A stretch of 64,000 bases of DNA from Pseudomonas lalkuanensis (GCF_008807375.1 NZ_CP043311.1:5188001-5252000); one strand, 5' to 3'; counted from the stretch's first letter, positions 9,577 to 18,295 are shown. Translations and numbers: made by a program. Notes: generated by a model from the letters alone, not told the origin.

Positions 9577-11565
9577 TCACTGTTGTTGGTCGTAGACCTC
9601 AAGGTCTTTTTGTGCAGTCTTCGTCAGGTGCCATCCGAAGTTTGAATCCTGGACACACATCCCTTTGAGAGGCCCATAGAGAATCTGATTGATTTCCCGA
9701 GCCTCGACCTCCAGAACGTTTGCGGCATAGCGAACCTTATCGCCCGGGTTATCGGCAAAGTAGCGCAGGACCTTCAGAGCGGAAGGCTTGAGACTGACAA
9801 TTCGCTTGATACCGTCACTAACGGTCGAAGCCTCATTCCGTGGCGACTGATTAATCGTCGCAGGCGTTGCTGTGGAGGCAGCCAAAACCTTGTCGCCAAC
9901 CGGACTATCGACCGAGGCAGCTCTTTCCAATACAGGTTCAGCTGGGACAGATCGTGGTGCTCTTGAGTCCCGATCCCCACGCGCAACAGTCGAACTGGCG
10001 AAGGCAGTCTGCACAGCCCTCGGACTCACTGGGGAAGGCACCACTGTGCGCTTGGCCTTGACCACAGGAATACCGAACCTGCGCAGCTGTAACTGATAGT
10101 CCTCCCGGCTCAGCAGTTGCTCGACATCCACCTCAATGCCGTTATCAGCCAGGAAGGCGAATACTTTGTTCTGCCAGGTGTACGGCGTATGCACAAAAGC
10201 ATCGTAAGGCAGCCCCGGATACAGCTTCTCGTAAGTCGCCGGAATCGTGTTGATCAGGTCGAAGTGACTGAAGTTGTTGCGCTCATAGGTGCGCAGCGAC
10301 TCGCCCGGCGCCGCCAGATAAACCCAGATTTTGAAACTGTGGGAGCCCTCCACCAGGTGAAAGTCGCCGCAATCGAGGTAGATGACGGCCTTGTCGCTCA
10401 TCTGTCCGTCCATGCTGGCGAAGCTGGTCTTCACCTCCGTACCGAGAATGCGCTTCACCGAATGCTTGGCCCGCGCCCCCAGCAACAGTCGGGTATTGCG
10501 GATCAGCTTCAGTTTGAACAAGCCCTCCAGGAACCGCTTGCGCGCAGGGAACATGCGCTGGAGATCGTCATTTCGAGACTCAATGCCGTACTGTTCAACC
10601 GCCTGTAGGAACAACCGCAAATCTTCCTTGGACAGCCAGCCACGCACCTTGCTGATGCGCTCCTCGCCCAGAGGCTTCCACCATTCGCGGAAGTTCTGCG
10701 CTGAGCTGGCGATGCGCGGATCGCCAGCCAGACTGAGGATGAAGTCTTGCCAGACATTGCCGGGTTCGTCCCCTGCGCGGTCGATCATGATCTCCAGTGC
10801 GGCATGGCCGATGCGCTTATCGCCCTCATAGGGAGCCTTGCTCACCGAGGGTTTGAGCAGTTCGTCGAGCACCTCATCCCATTCCCCGGGCTGCAGTTGG
10901 CGTAGCACTTCGAGATAGAAGTGAGCGCGACAAATATCGCCATAGCGCCCAACATCGAACCCACTCAAACCAAAGGCTTCGAAGGTCTTGGCCAGTTCAC
11001 TACCCTGCTCACGCACTGTCTTCGCCAGGATCAGAGGGCCATCCAGCGTCAGTAGCCACTCCCCTTCCCGGTTCAGGGTTGCGAGCGGGTCGGTGCCGAG
11101 TGCCTGGCGTCGCGCCGGCAAACGCTGGAGCTGGTCCAACAGATGCAGTTCCAGTCGACCACGTAAGCTGCTCTCCAGCTGTTTGTCGCGCTCGTCCAGG
11201 CGATCGAAATGGCGGAAGTACAGTTGAATCAGCTGGATCATCGTCAGTCGGCTAAGGCGCGGCTGCTGGTGCTCGATCAGCGCATCGAGCATTCGCGCAT
11301 TGAACAGCCGGGAGCCGATAACCTCGTCATGCAACCACAGCCAAGTCAGCGCCCTCGCGCCAAGCCGGCGCCCAAGCAACTCCTTGAGCCCGTCGAAACG
11401 CCCGCTGCTGGCCATGTCACGAAATCGCGCGAGCATTCGTTCGAACGCATCACTACCACCCACCTTGGCCTTCATGCGGTTGGCCTTTTCCACCAGTCGC
11501 ACCCAACCCTCGATGACCGCAGGCGACCAATCACCAGGGCGGTTATCGATTGGCGGCAGATTCAT
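9577..11565 (-). CDS. zorC: Zorya type I protein ZorC (EH_Signature domain)
   Basis: 662 aa, beginning MNLPPIDNRPGDWSPAVIEG. It has a largely helical body; the stretch AKHSVKRILGTEVKTSF and the EGSHSFKIWVYLAAPG region are typical of EH_Signature proteins. A Pro/Ser-rich linker near residues 515-590 leads to a small winged-helix-like C-terminal domain (VLRYFADNPGDKVRYAANVL). Its start overlaps the end of zorB by four bases (ATGA). ZorC is the DNA-associated component unique to type I systems. Identification rests on this domain style and on the gene order zorA-B-C-D. Confidence 0.9.
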   Translation of the reverse strand: MNLPPIDNRPGDWSPAVIEGWVRLVEKANRMKAKVGGSDAFERMLARFRDMASSGRFDGLKELLGRRLGARALTWLWLHDEVIGSRLFNARMLDALIEHQQPRLSRLTMIQLIQLYFRHFDRLDERDKQLESSLRGRLELHLLDQLQRLPARRQALGTDPLATLNREGEWLLTLDGPLILAKTVREQGSELAKTFEAFGLSGFDVGRYGDICRAHFYLEVLRQLQPGEWDEVLDELLKPSVSKAPYEGDKRIGHAALEIMIDRAGDEPGNVWQDFILSLAGDPRIASSAQNFREWWKPLGEERISKVRGWLSKEDLRLFLQAVEQYGIESRNDDLQRMFPARKRFLEGLFKLKLIRNTRLLLGARAKHSVKRILGTEVKTSFASMDGQMSDKAVIYLDCGDFHLVEGSHSFKIWVYLAAPGESLRTYERNNFSHFDLINTIPATYEKLYPGLPYDAFVHTPYTWQNKVFAFLADNGIEVDVEQLLSREDYQLQLRRFGIPVVKAKRTVVPSPVSPRAVQTAFASSTVARGDRDSRAPRSVPAEPVLERAASVDSPVGDKVLAASTATPATINQSPRNEASTVSDGIKRIVSLKPSALKVLRYFADNPGDKVRYAANVLEVEAREINQILYGPLKGMCVQDSNFGWHLTKTAQKDLEVYDQQQ

Positions 11566-12305
11566 TGGCCGGAGTTCCCAAGCAAGGTCTTAACCGCCTC
11601 ATAGTCAGCGCTCTGTGGCCGACGGATAGTGAATCGGATGTCGATGCGACGATTCAGCCGATAGTCTTCTTCACCATCCTGCTGTTTGCTCACGGGGCGA
11701 GTCTCGGCATAGCCGCTGACCGAGAACAGCGGTTCGCCATCCTGGTTACTCAATCTGTTTAGGCGCTCTGCCTCGGGCATCTCATTGCTCCAGAACTGCC
11801 AGAGCGAGATTGCGCGAAATGTCGAAAGCCCCCAGTTGCCCTTCCCCATAAAGCCAGGAAACGGACGGTTGTCCGTATGGCCTTCGATAAAGATGGTATC
11901 GAGGTAGTTGACTCGGTCGTCCTGGCTGATCACCTGGTTGATGACCTCACCGATCTCCAGTGCTGTCTGCTGGTAACGCGGCTGGATCTCGAAAGCGCCG
12001 GTATCAAAACCAAGTAACTCGTTTGGAATGCGCAGCACCGTATGATTTTCGCTGACCTCCACCTTGATGCCACGCTGCCGCAGCTTCTCGACTGCCTCAT
12101 CGAGAATCTGTTGCCGTACCGTTTCTGCCTTTTTCAGTTGCTCAACCTGCTGATCGAAGTCCGCGCTCTTCTCCATCAACTGAAGAATCAGGACAACCGA
12201 AGCGAGGATAAAGAGCACCAGCAGCGCCGACATGATGTCCACGAAGGACTTCCAATACGGATCCTCATCCTCCATCGGAGCGTCATGGGATTTACGCCAG
12301 CGCAT
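11562..12305 (-). CDS. zorB: Zorya protein ZorB, MotB/OmpA-like peptidoglycan-anchored stator
   Basis: 247 aa. A single N-terminal membrane helix (SFVDIMSALLVLFILASVVL) carries an aspartate (D23) at the position of the proton-relay Asp in MotB-type stators. A coiled linker leads to an OmpA_C peptidoglycan-binding domain with EGHTDNRPF, a NWGLSTFRA helix, VSGYAETRP and NRRIDIRF. The start overlaps the zorA stop by one base and the end overlaps zorC by four, so the three are translationally coupled. Confidence 0.95.
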   Translation of the reverse strand: MRWRKSHDAPMEDEDPYWKSFVDIMSALLVLFILASVVLILQLMEKSADFDQQVEQLKKAETVRQQILDEAVEKLRQRGIKVEVSENHTVLRIPNELLGFDTGAFEIQPRYQQTALEIGEVINQVISQDDRVNYLDTIFIEGHTDNRPFPGFMGKGNWGLSTFRAISLWQFWSNEMPEAERLNRLSNQDGEPLFSVSGYAETRPVSKQQDGEEDYRLNRRIDIRFTIRRPQSADYEAVKTLLGNSGQ

Positions 12306-14650
12306 CAGCGGGCCTCCAGTTCATCGACCACATTGCTGATTGCCTGCACTGCCGCATGCATCTGGTTGGCAAAGCTCATGGTCTCTTTGTTCCACTGGTC
12401 CATGCGCTCATGCACTTGATCGCGTACCTCGTTGGAGTAGCTACGCAGCCACTGTTCGGCCTGCTGCTCAACACCTTGCACCTGGCTACGCAAGGCCTCG
12501 CCCAGGGCGGTGAACTCGCCACGCACGCCTGCGAGGAACTCCTGCTGGTGGCTCCTCATTTCGCCAAATCCATTGCGCGCCTCGCTGGCGGCCTGTTCGA
12601 AACGTTGCGCGCCATCCAACAGAGCACCTTGAAGTTGCGCCAAGGCAGAGGCCTGGCTGTGCAATTGGCTAGCCAGCTGAGCATTCTGCTCACCTGCGGA
12701 CTCGATGCGCTGCGTCACGCTTTCCAGACGCTGACCGAGCAATTCGGCCGCCTGGCGAACATTGGTCGAGAGCAGGCCGAGTTGGTTGGCGCTGCTGTCC
12801 ATATGTCGGCTGCTGGCGGCGGCCGCGTCGCTGGCTTGCTGCAGGCGGCCCATCAGTTGCTGATGCTGCTCAGCCATCTGCCGGCTCTGTTGCTGAGTCG
12901 TCTGCACAGCCGTGGCAATGCCTTCCAGAAGCACCTGCTGCTGCGCGGCCATGTTCTCCAGTTGCTCATTGAAGCGTTGCTGCCGCGACTGCTCGCGCTG
13001 CTCCGCTTGCTGACCATGACCCGTCATCTGCTCATTGAAGCTGCCCAACAACTTGCCGACCGACTCCTCCAAGGCCCTCTGCTGCGCGGCGGCAGCTTCG
13101 GCGATGGCACCGATCTGCTGCTGGCTGGCCTGCCCAAGGCTGCCGATCAATTGCTGCTGCTGGGCCAGCGCGGCGGCCTGTTGTTGCTCATGGCGCTGGG
13201 CGCGTTCTTGCTCCCGCGTTTCTGCCGCCCCCATCTGCGAATCCAGCTGGGAGTTCAGCGTCATCATCAATCGGGAGAACACTTTCTCCAGATTGCCGTG
13301 TCGTTCATTGCCGGCCTCCGCCATGGCCTGCAGCTGCTCACGGCTGGCACTGGCGAACTTCTCCAGCATCGCGGACTGGCTCGCGCCAGCCTCGGCCAGC
13401 GTGCGCTCGAACATCGCCTGGCGCTCCTCATCCCGTCTTTGCGCGGAGCTGAGTTGTGTATCCAGTTGGCCAGTCAATCCGCTCATTAGCTCGCCGAATC
13501 GCGTCTCCAGCTGCTGCTGACGCTGATCTGACGAAGCAGAAAGTCGCTCCATCTGGGCCTGAAACTCGCCGCTCTGCTGGCGGGCAGCCTCCTGTTGACG
13601 CCCCTGTTGATCACTCAGGGTATGGAACAGCTGATTGAGCCGCTCCGTCATGCCGCCCACGGCGGCATTCACATCTGCGGCGGCCTGTTGCATCAGATTG
13701 CCTTGCTCGCGCCCTGCCGAGGTCAGGCCCTGCGTGAAGTTGCTCACCAGTTGTTCCAGCACCTGGGTGGATTGCTGACCGGCGGTGCTGACAAGCGTCT
13801 GAATGGCAGGTGCCATGATATTGTTCAACGCATCGGTGAGTGCTGTCTGCATCGCCTCGTTCATGCCCACGAGACTTTCCTGCAGGCGCTCGCCGATACG
13901 TTCGTGCAACTCCTGCAGGGCCACTTTGCTCTCGCGACTGTAGTCGGCGATGTGCACCAGCGACTGCTCGGCGGGGATCAGCGGATACAGCGCATCGATC
14001 CGGTGCTGCAGATCCTGTATGCGCCCTAACGCCCAGCGCTCGGTGATCTTCTCGATCAGGTTCAGTAGCAGGCTGAATCCCACACCCCATACCGACGCCA
14101 TGAAAGCAACTGCTGCACCCTGGATCATCACGGAGATGCCTGCCCGCAATTGATCGACACCCGCGCTACTCTCCAGCTTCAAATTCTGCAAGCCGATGGT
14201 CAGGCCCACGAACGTCGCCAGCACGCCCAGGCCTACCAGCAAACCAGGCAGAGAACCGAAGAAGCGGCTTCCGCTCAGGCCAGGCGCAAGCGTTCGCGCA
14301 TTGAAAAAATGCTCGGCATCTAGGGTATTGAACAGATGCTTGTGATCACTGGAGCTGACCAAGCTGTCGTCGAACTCATGCCATAGCGCACCGATTAGTT
14401 TGACCTTGAGCCCGAGTGCTTTCTGCAATGTCTCTCGACGATTCAGCGCCAAGTTTTCACGGCTCTGCCCGGCGATCAGGTTGTTCAGCGCTCGCATACG
14501 CGCCTTGAAGCTCCGCCCGCTGACTATCAACGAGATTACCGAGTAGGTGAAAAGGGCTGCCATGATCAGCCAGAACACGACACCCAGGGCTTCGGTACTG
14601 CCCCCCTTCAGCAAGGAAAAGTTGGGCAACAAGTGATTCAGAAATTCCAT
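12305..14650 (-). CDS. zorA: Zorya protein ZorA, MotA/ExbB-like proton channel with long cytoplasmic tail
   Basis: 781 aa. Membrane helix 1 lies at about residues 21-43, helices 2 and 3 at about 138-160 (GVLATFVGLTIGLQ) and 173-198 (GAAVAFMASVWGVGF), matching the MotA/TolQ/ExbB fold. From about residue 230 to the end runs an exceptionally Gln/Ala-rich helical tail, with many QQQ runs and repeated Q/A/E heptads. In the ZorAB structure the ZorA tails bundle into a long intracellular shaft that carries the signal from the envelope to ZorC/D. First gene of the operon; its start lies 32 bases downstream of an hsd remnant. The ribosome site (GGACC) is weak. Confidence 0.95.
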   Translation of the reverse strand: MEFLNHLLPNFSLLKGGSTEALGVVFWLIMAALFTYSVISLIVSGRSFKARMRALNNLIAGQSRENLALNRRETLQKALGLKVKLIGALWHEFDDSLVSSSDHKHLFNTLDAEHFFNARTLAPGLSGSRFFGSLPGLLVGLGVLATFVGLTIGLQNLKLESSAGVDQLRAGISVMIQGAAVAFMASVWGVGFSLLLNLIEKITERWALGRIQDLQHRIDALYPLIPAEQSLVHIADYSRESKVALQELHERIGERLQESLVGMNEAMQTALTDALNNIMAPAIQTLVSTAGQQSTQVLEQLVSNFTQGLTSAGREQGNLMQQAAADVNAAVGGMTERLNQLFHTLSDQQGRQQEAARQQSGEFQAQMERLSASSDQRQQQLETRFGELMSGLTGQLDTQLSSAQRRDEERQAMFERTLAEAGASQSAMLEKFASASREQLQAMAEAGNERHGNLEKVFSRLMMTLNSQLDSQMGAAETREQERAQRHEQQQAAALAQQQQLIGSLGQASQQQIGAIAEAAAAQQRALEESVGKLLGSFNEQMTGHGQQAEQREQSRQQRFNEQLENMAAQQQVLLEGIATAVQTTQQQSRQMAEQHQQLMGRLQQASDAAAASSRHMDSSANQLGLLSTNVRQAAELLGQRLESVTQRIESAGEQNAQLASQLHSQASALAQLQGALLDGAQRFEQAASEARNGFGEMRSHQQEFLAGVRGEFTALGEALRSQVQGVEQQAEQWLRSYSNEVRDQVHERMDQWNKETMSFANQMHAAVQAISNVVDELEAR

Positions 14651-14681
14651 GACGTAGGTCCGATGGGATCAGCGTAAAGGT

Positions 14682-14820
14682 TTAAGCCACGGCCTGCTCG
14701 ACGAGCACGCTGGTCAGCTGTTGATAGAGTTGGCAGGCGCGGGGCAGGCGGTTTTTTGGCGATGGCCGGCGAGATGAATTTGCTGCAGATGTCTCGTTCC
14801 GAGAGCGACTTCTTGTCCAT
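14682..14820 (-). pseudogene. Deletion scar joining an HsdR-like N-terminus to an HsdS-like C-terminus
   Basis: From the ATG at 14820 the frame reads MDKKSLSERDICSKFISPAI, the characteristic beginning of type I restriction HsdR subunits. Within a few codons the family match stops. In a second frame the sequence then reads CQLYQQLTSVLVEQAVA and ends with TAA at 14682, which resembles the C-terminal end of HsdS subunits. The simplest reading is a large internal deletion from early hsdR to late hsdS, leaving a 139-base remnant directly upstream of zorA. The HsdR part is strong; the HsdS part is less certain. Confidence 0.65.
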
Positions 14821-14822
14821 GT

Positions 14823-15077
14823 TCAAATCCTAAGCAGCATGAAAAGCCATGCCATCCCATACGGGTGATTCGGGCTACGGCTAGACAGCAGCAAGGAATG
14901 GACACGCGTCTCGGATCGCTCGGAAACGCTGATGAGGGGCCATCCCTGAGGTACTGCGGCCTGCCATGATTCGACTGCGATCACAATATCCACCAGCTTT
15001 TCATGGGTAAAGATCGGAAACCATCCAGATGGAACTTTTTGCGCGAACGGTTGTTTGCAGGTCGAAAACTCAAGCAA
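14823..15077 (-). CDS. Unrecognised 84-aa protein overlapping the DUF4258 gene
   Basis: 84 aa from a TTG at 15077 that overlaps the stop region of the DUF4258 gene by eight bases, an arrangement typical of translational coupling. The protein (MLEFSTCKQPFAQKVPSGWF...) has no recognised family and no membrane segment. Its stop falls just before the hsdR-like start. A coupled partner of a toxin-like gene could be an antitoxin, but nothing in the sequence shows this. It could also be a chance reading frame. Confidence 0.4.
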   Translation of the reverse strand: MLEFSTCKQPFAQKVPSGWFPIFTHEKLVDIVIAVESWQAAVPQGWPLISVSERSETRVHSLLLSSRSPNHPYGMAWLFMLLRI

Positions 15078-15399
15078 CTAGTGACTCGCCATGTCGCCAA
15101 TCAACTCGCCTGTAATGGCGGCTCCCTGGCTTGTTGGCGCAAAACACTGCTTGGCGATGCCCCACCGTGATGACCTGGTCGTCCTTTACTACCACGTAGC
15201 TGTTTCGGGCCTTCTCAGCCAATTGCCGCTCGGTGGCCGTCAGACCGAGCAGCATCTGCCGGAAATGCGCCCGGTCGAAGTAGTACACCCGAGCACCTCG
15301 GTTCCAGGTCAGGCACCCAAAGACGATCAGCCATTCGATCTGCTGCATGCGGATGCCACGCTGACTGCAACGCTGCACGGCATGTGCGCTGAGTTCCAT
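15070..15399 (-). CDS. DUF4258-like small protein (toxin-like)
   Basis: 109 aa, start at 15399 with AGGAG ten bases upstream. It shows the DUF4258 layout: an N-terminal SAHAVQRCSQRGI helix, a hydrophobic IEWLIVFGCL strand/helix, Arg-Val-Tyr-Tyr-Phe, and a terminal strand VVVKDDQVITVGHR. DUF4258 proteins share a fold with RelE/BrnT-like toxins and are common in mobile islands. It lies downstream of a repeated operator-like element (15498-15554) and may be the first gene of a transcript leading towards zorA. Confidence 0.6.
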   Translation of the reverse strand: MELSAHAVQRCSQRGIRMQQIEWLIVFGCLTWNRGARVYYFDRAHFRQMLLGLTATERQLAEKARNSYVVVKDDQVITVGHRQAVFCANKPGSRHYRRVDWRHGESLVA

Positions 15400-15497
15400 T
15401 GCCCTGCTCCTCTGCCGATGTCGGTCCGCGGCCGGTCAGGTTGGTCATCCGTGACCGGCGGGCTCCGTCCCTGCCCACATCCGGCGGGCACATCTGC

Positions 15498-15554
15498 AGG
15501 ATATGTCGCGTTACTGGACACACCAATAATGGGCGTTCATACAGGTAAACTTTT
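15498..15554 (-). promoter_or_regulatory. Repeated operator-like element, copy 2
   Basis: Same order of blocks as copy 1 at 3976: AGGATATGTCGCG, GGACAC, CCAATAATGG, GGGCGT, TTCATACAGGTAAACTT. It lies about 100 bases upstream of the DUF4258 gene, the first gene on the minus strand leading to zorABCD. The right end ACAGGTAAA is also shared with the palindrome next to the WYL regulator gene. The proposed role is binding of that regulator; binding has not been shown. Confidence 0.6.
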
Positions 15555-15637
15555 CAGGCGGGCTTGGGTGGTGAAACCGGGCAAAGACACACAGCAGCAA
15601 GTCTACACCGACGCATGCGTCAACTTTTGGTTCGGGC

Positions 15638-16285
15638 TCAGCCGAGGCTGGCGAGCCAGGGCTCGACGATGCGTTTGCGCTGGTCGAGGTTCAACGTGGC
15701 CACGCCCCCCTTCACCAGTGCCGTCTTGTCTCCCGTGTGCGGGTTGATGACGTAGGTGCCAATGCTTGGCAACGTGTTGGGATTACCACTCCAGCCCAGA
15801 TTGAATGCAGCCAGCTTGGGGAACCAGAACTGGCTGGTGTAGGGCAGATTGTCATGAATCCACCAGGCCAGCGGGGTCCAGTCGCCCTCCTGGTCATACC
15901 AGGGCAGCAACGCCGGAACCACGATACAGACGGTGGCCCCCAGGTAGCCGTCAGCATCGGGGTAATCCCAGATGTGTGAGGCGTAGTTCTTCTCGTTGGA
16001 GGCGCAGCTGTACTGGTTGTTGTTCTCGGCGCCTTTGGCATTGACTGCCGGAGCGCGATAGGCCGAACGGATAACAAGTCGACCGAAGCGGTCCTGCAAC
16101 GGCTCCAGCAGTTGTTCGCAAAGCTGGCGCCCCGCTTCAATGGCCCGATCCGGATAATCCGGAATGTTGGGAATACCCTCAATCTGGCTGATTTCCGAAT
16201 AGAGGAAATCGCGCATATAGAAATGGGTGGAAAGTTTCACCCGGCCTAGATCTTCCAGCGCCTTGACGGTGGTGGGTTTATTCAT
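15638..16285 (-). CDS. M15-like peptidase/carboxypeptidase-fold protein
   Basis: 215 aa from the ATG at 16285 (MNKPTTVKALEDLGRVKLST); its first base region overlaps the previous stop by four bases (ATGA). The motif FYMRDFLYSEI near the N-terminus, LVIRSAYRAPAVN in the middle, then ASHIWDYPDADGYLGATV, where a His and an Asp sit as in the zinc site of M15/VanY-type peptidases, and WWIHDNLPY with a candidate third ligand, all fit that fold. There is no signal peptide. Peptidase activity is inferred. It is the last gene of the rmuC operon. Confidence 0.6.
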   Translation of the reverse strand: MNKPTTVKALEDLGRVKLSTHFYMRDFLYSEISQIEGIPNIPDYPDRAIEAGRQLCEQLLEPLQDRFGRLVIRSAYRAPAVNAKGAENNNQYSCASNEKNYASHIWDYPDADGYLGATVCIVVPALLPWYDQEGDWTPLAWWIHDNLPYTSQFWFPKLAAFNLGWSGNPNTLPSIGTYVINPHTGDKTALVKGGVATLNLDQRKRIVEPWLASLG

Positions 16286-16665
16286 TGGGTTACATCCCTG
16301 TGGGCAAGTATTGGTTGTAGATGACTCGTCGCTGCCGCATACAAGTAGCCGGGAGGAAGAGCGATGCGCCCATCCCAACGGCCATCATTGTCCAGGTCCC
16401 GATCAGAGCCACCTTTGTCGTAGTCCCAACGGCGATCATTATCGACATCGCGGTCCGAACCACCCGCTCCGTAATCCCAACGTCCATCATTATCGAGATC
16501 ACGGTCGCTACCGCCCTTATCATGGTCCCAGTGGCCATCGTTATCGACATCGCGATCCGAACCGCCACGACCAAAATCCCAGCGACCGTCATTGTCCAAA
16601 TCGTGGTCTTCGGCCTGAGCGAATGCACAGAGTGCTAACGTCAGCAGCAGGACGAGCGCGCGCAT
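16282..16665 (-). CDS. Secreted Asp/Asn-rich repeat protein, probable calcium binder
   Basis: 127 aa. A clear signal peptide (MRALVLLLTLALCAFAQA) is followed by five consecutive 17-residue repeats of the form D-x-D-N-D-G-x-W-D...GGSDR, with alternating DLDND and DVDND versions. DxDNDG resembles EF-hand loops and thrombospondin type 3 repeats, so calcium binding outside the cytoplasm is likely. The start is one base after the rmuC stop, and the end overlaps the peptidase start by four bases, making a tight three-gene operon. It is odd for a secreted protein to sit beside cytoplasmic RmuC. Confidence 0.75.
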   Translation of the reverse strand: MRALVLLLTLALCAFAQAEDHDLDNDGRWDFGRGGSDRDVDNDGHWDHDKGGSDRDLDNDGRWDYGAGGSDRDVDNDRRWDYDKGGSDRDLDNDGRWDGRIALPPGYLYAAATSHLQPILAHRDVTQ

Positions 16666-16666
16666 T

Positions 16667-18241
16667 TCAGACTTCCTCAGGCTCCGGCTCATGTTCGAGC
16701 AGGTTGAGCTCAAGATCGGCTCTATCGACCCACTCCTCGGTAATCTCGCCCTTCACTGCCACGCCCAACTGGCGGAAATCGCTGACCTGTTTGACCAGGT
16801 TGCCTTTGCCATGCACCAGTTGGTCGCAGGCCTTCTTGTAAGCGTCCTGAGCTTTTTCCAGGCTTTTACCCACCCCATCCATGCTGCCGAGGAAGGTGCG
16901 CAGCTTGTCGTAGACCTTGGCCGCGCGCTCGGCCAGTTCCGCGGTGTGCTTGTTCTGGTCTTCGAAGCGCCACAGCTGGCGCACGATGTTCAGGCTCGTC
17001 AGCAAGGTGGTCGGCGTGGCAACCAGCACGTTCAGCTCGATGGCCTTCTGGAACAGGGTCTCATCAGCCTTGAGCGCCTCGACGAAGGCCGATTCGATCG
17101 GCACGAACATGAAGACCATCTCCGGAGCATTCAACCCAGGCAGGTCGAAGTAGTGCCGGTCAGAAAGCTCCTTGATGCGCTGGCCGACGGCCGCCACATG
17201 CTCGGCCAGGGCTACGCGTCGCTCGGTGTCATCCTCGGCGTTGATGTAACGGGTGTAGGAGTTGAGCGACACCTTGGCGTCGATGATCAGGTGCTTGCCC
17301 TGCGGCAGGTGGACGATCACGTCCGGGCGCTTGCGACCCTCTTCATCGGTGAAACTGACCTCGCGCTCGAAGTCGCTACCCTGGATCAGCCCTGAGCGCT
17401 CCAGCACGTTTTCCAGGATCAGCTCACCCCAATTGCCTTGAGCCTTCTTCTGACCCTTGAGGGCGGTCGTCAGGTCCTGGGCCTCCTGGGTAATCTGACG
17501 GTTGAGCTCTTTCAGGTGCAGCAGCTCTTGCGTCAGCGCGGCTTGCTGTTGAACGTCCTTGTGGTGGATGTCCTCAACCTTGGTGCGGAAACCTTCGATT
17601 TGCTCGCGGAAAGGTTTGAGCAGTGCATCGAGAGACTGCTGGCTGTGCTGCGAGAAGGCTTGGCCCTTGGCTTCGAAAATCTGCCCCGCCAGTTGCTCGA
17701 ATTCCAGCTTGAGCTGATCGCGGCTCTCCTTGAGCAGCTGTTGCTGTTCGGCGAAATGCTGTTGCTTCTGCTCCAGGGTGCTGCTCAGGGTGGCGTGCTC
17801 CTTGGACAGGTTGGCGAACTTTTCCTGCAGCACCTCACGGCTGTTTTGTTGGCGCTCATGGGTCTGTTTGAGTTCCTCATGTTGCTGCAACAGCTGTGCA
17901 TGCTGGGCCCGTGCGGCGCTGGCCTGACTCTGCGCCTCCGCAAGTTTGGTGCCGAGCTGCTTCAGCTCATCCCGAATCCCGGTCGTTTCCTCCTGGGCGT
18001 ATCCGACCTGGCGTTGCAGTTGCTCCACATGCGCCTTCTCCGCCCGCGCGGCAGCGGTCAGCTCGCGCAATTCCAGCTCCTGCTGCTGGCTGATGGCGCG
18101 CTGCTGATCGAGCAGCACCTGGCAATCCTGCAGCCCAGCCTGCGCCTCTCGCCGACGCATCAACTGCCAGAACAGAGCTACGCCCAAGGCCAGCACCAAG
18201 GCAACTGCGAGTACCCACAAAGACATTCCGATATCGTTCAC
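16667..18241 (-). CDS. rmuC: DNA recombination protein RmuC
   Basis: 524 aa from a GTG at 18241, seven bases after AAGGAGA; an ATG at 18226 is the alternative. An N-terminal membrane helix (LWVLAVALVLALGVALFW) is followed by a long coiled coil to about residue 230 and then the RmuC domain with KGQKKAQGNWGELILENVLE, RPDVIVHLP and IIDAKVSLNSY. The latter is a restriction endonuclease-like D...K core. RmuC limits recombination at inverted repeats. A chromosomal rmuC normally sits elsewhere; this copy is in an island operon with a secreted repeat protein and an M15-like protein, so it may be a second, defence-linked paralogue. Confidence 0.92.
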   Translation of the reverse strand: MNDIGMSLWVLAVALVLALGVALFWQLMRRREAQAGLQDCQVLLDQQRAISQQQELELRELTAAARAEKAHVEQLQRQVGYAQEETTGIRDELKQLGTKLAEAQSQASAARAQHAQLLQQHEELKQTHERQQNSREVLQEKFANLSKEHATLSSTLEQKQQHFAEQQQLLKESRDQLKLEFEQLAGQIFEAKGQAFSQHSQQSLDALLKPFREQIEGFRTKVEDIHHKDVQQQAALTQELLHLKELNRQITQEAQDLTTALKGQKKAQGNWGELILENVLERSGLIQGSDFEREVSFTDEEGRKRPDVIVHLPQGKHLIIDAKVSLNSYTRYINAEDDTERRVALAEHVAAVGQRIKELSDRHYFDLPGLNAPEMVFMFVPIESAFVEALKADETLFQKAIELNVLVATPTTLLTSLNIVRQLWRFEDQNKHTAELAERAAKVYDKLRTFLGSMDGVGKSLEKAQDAYKKACDQLVHGKGNLVKQVSDFRQLGVAVKGEITEEWVDRADLELNLLEHEPEPEEV

Positions 18242-18295
18242 AGCTTCTCTCCTTCTGCTCACCTGCCGATTATGGCTGGCTTGAATGACACCACC

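Noticed and set aside
12356..13489. 377-codon plus-strand open frame opposite zorA
   Set aside because: It is Leu-rich antisense of the Gln-rich ZorA tail (CAG/CTG complement) and not a gene.
15498..15554. Operator element as a LexA box
   Set aside because: It has ATACAG but no CTGT eight bases upstream of ACAG, unlike the true match at 30111.
16375..16610. Regular repeats that could be read as a CRISPR array
   Set aside because: They are 51-base coding repeats without unique spacers, in frame within a secreted protein.
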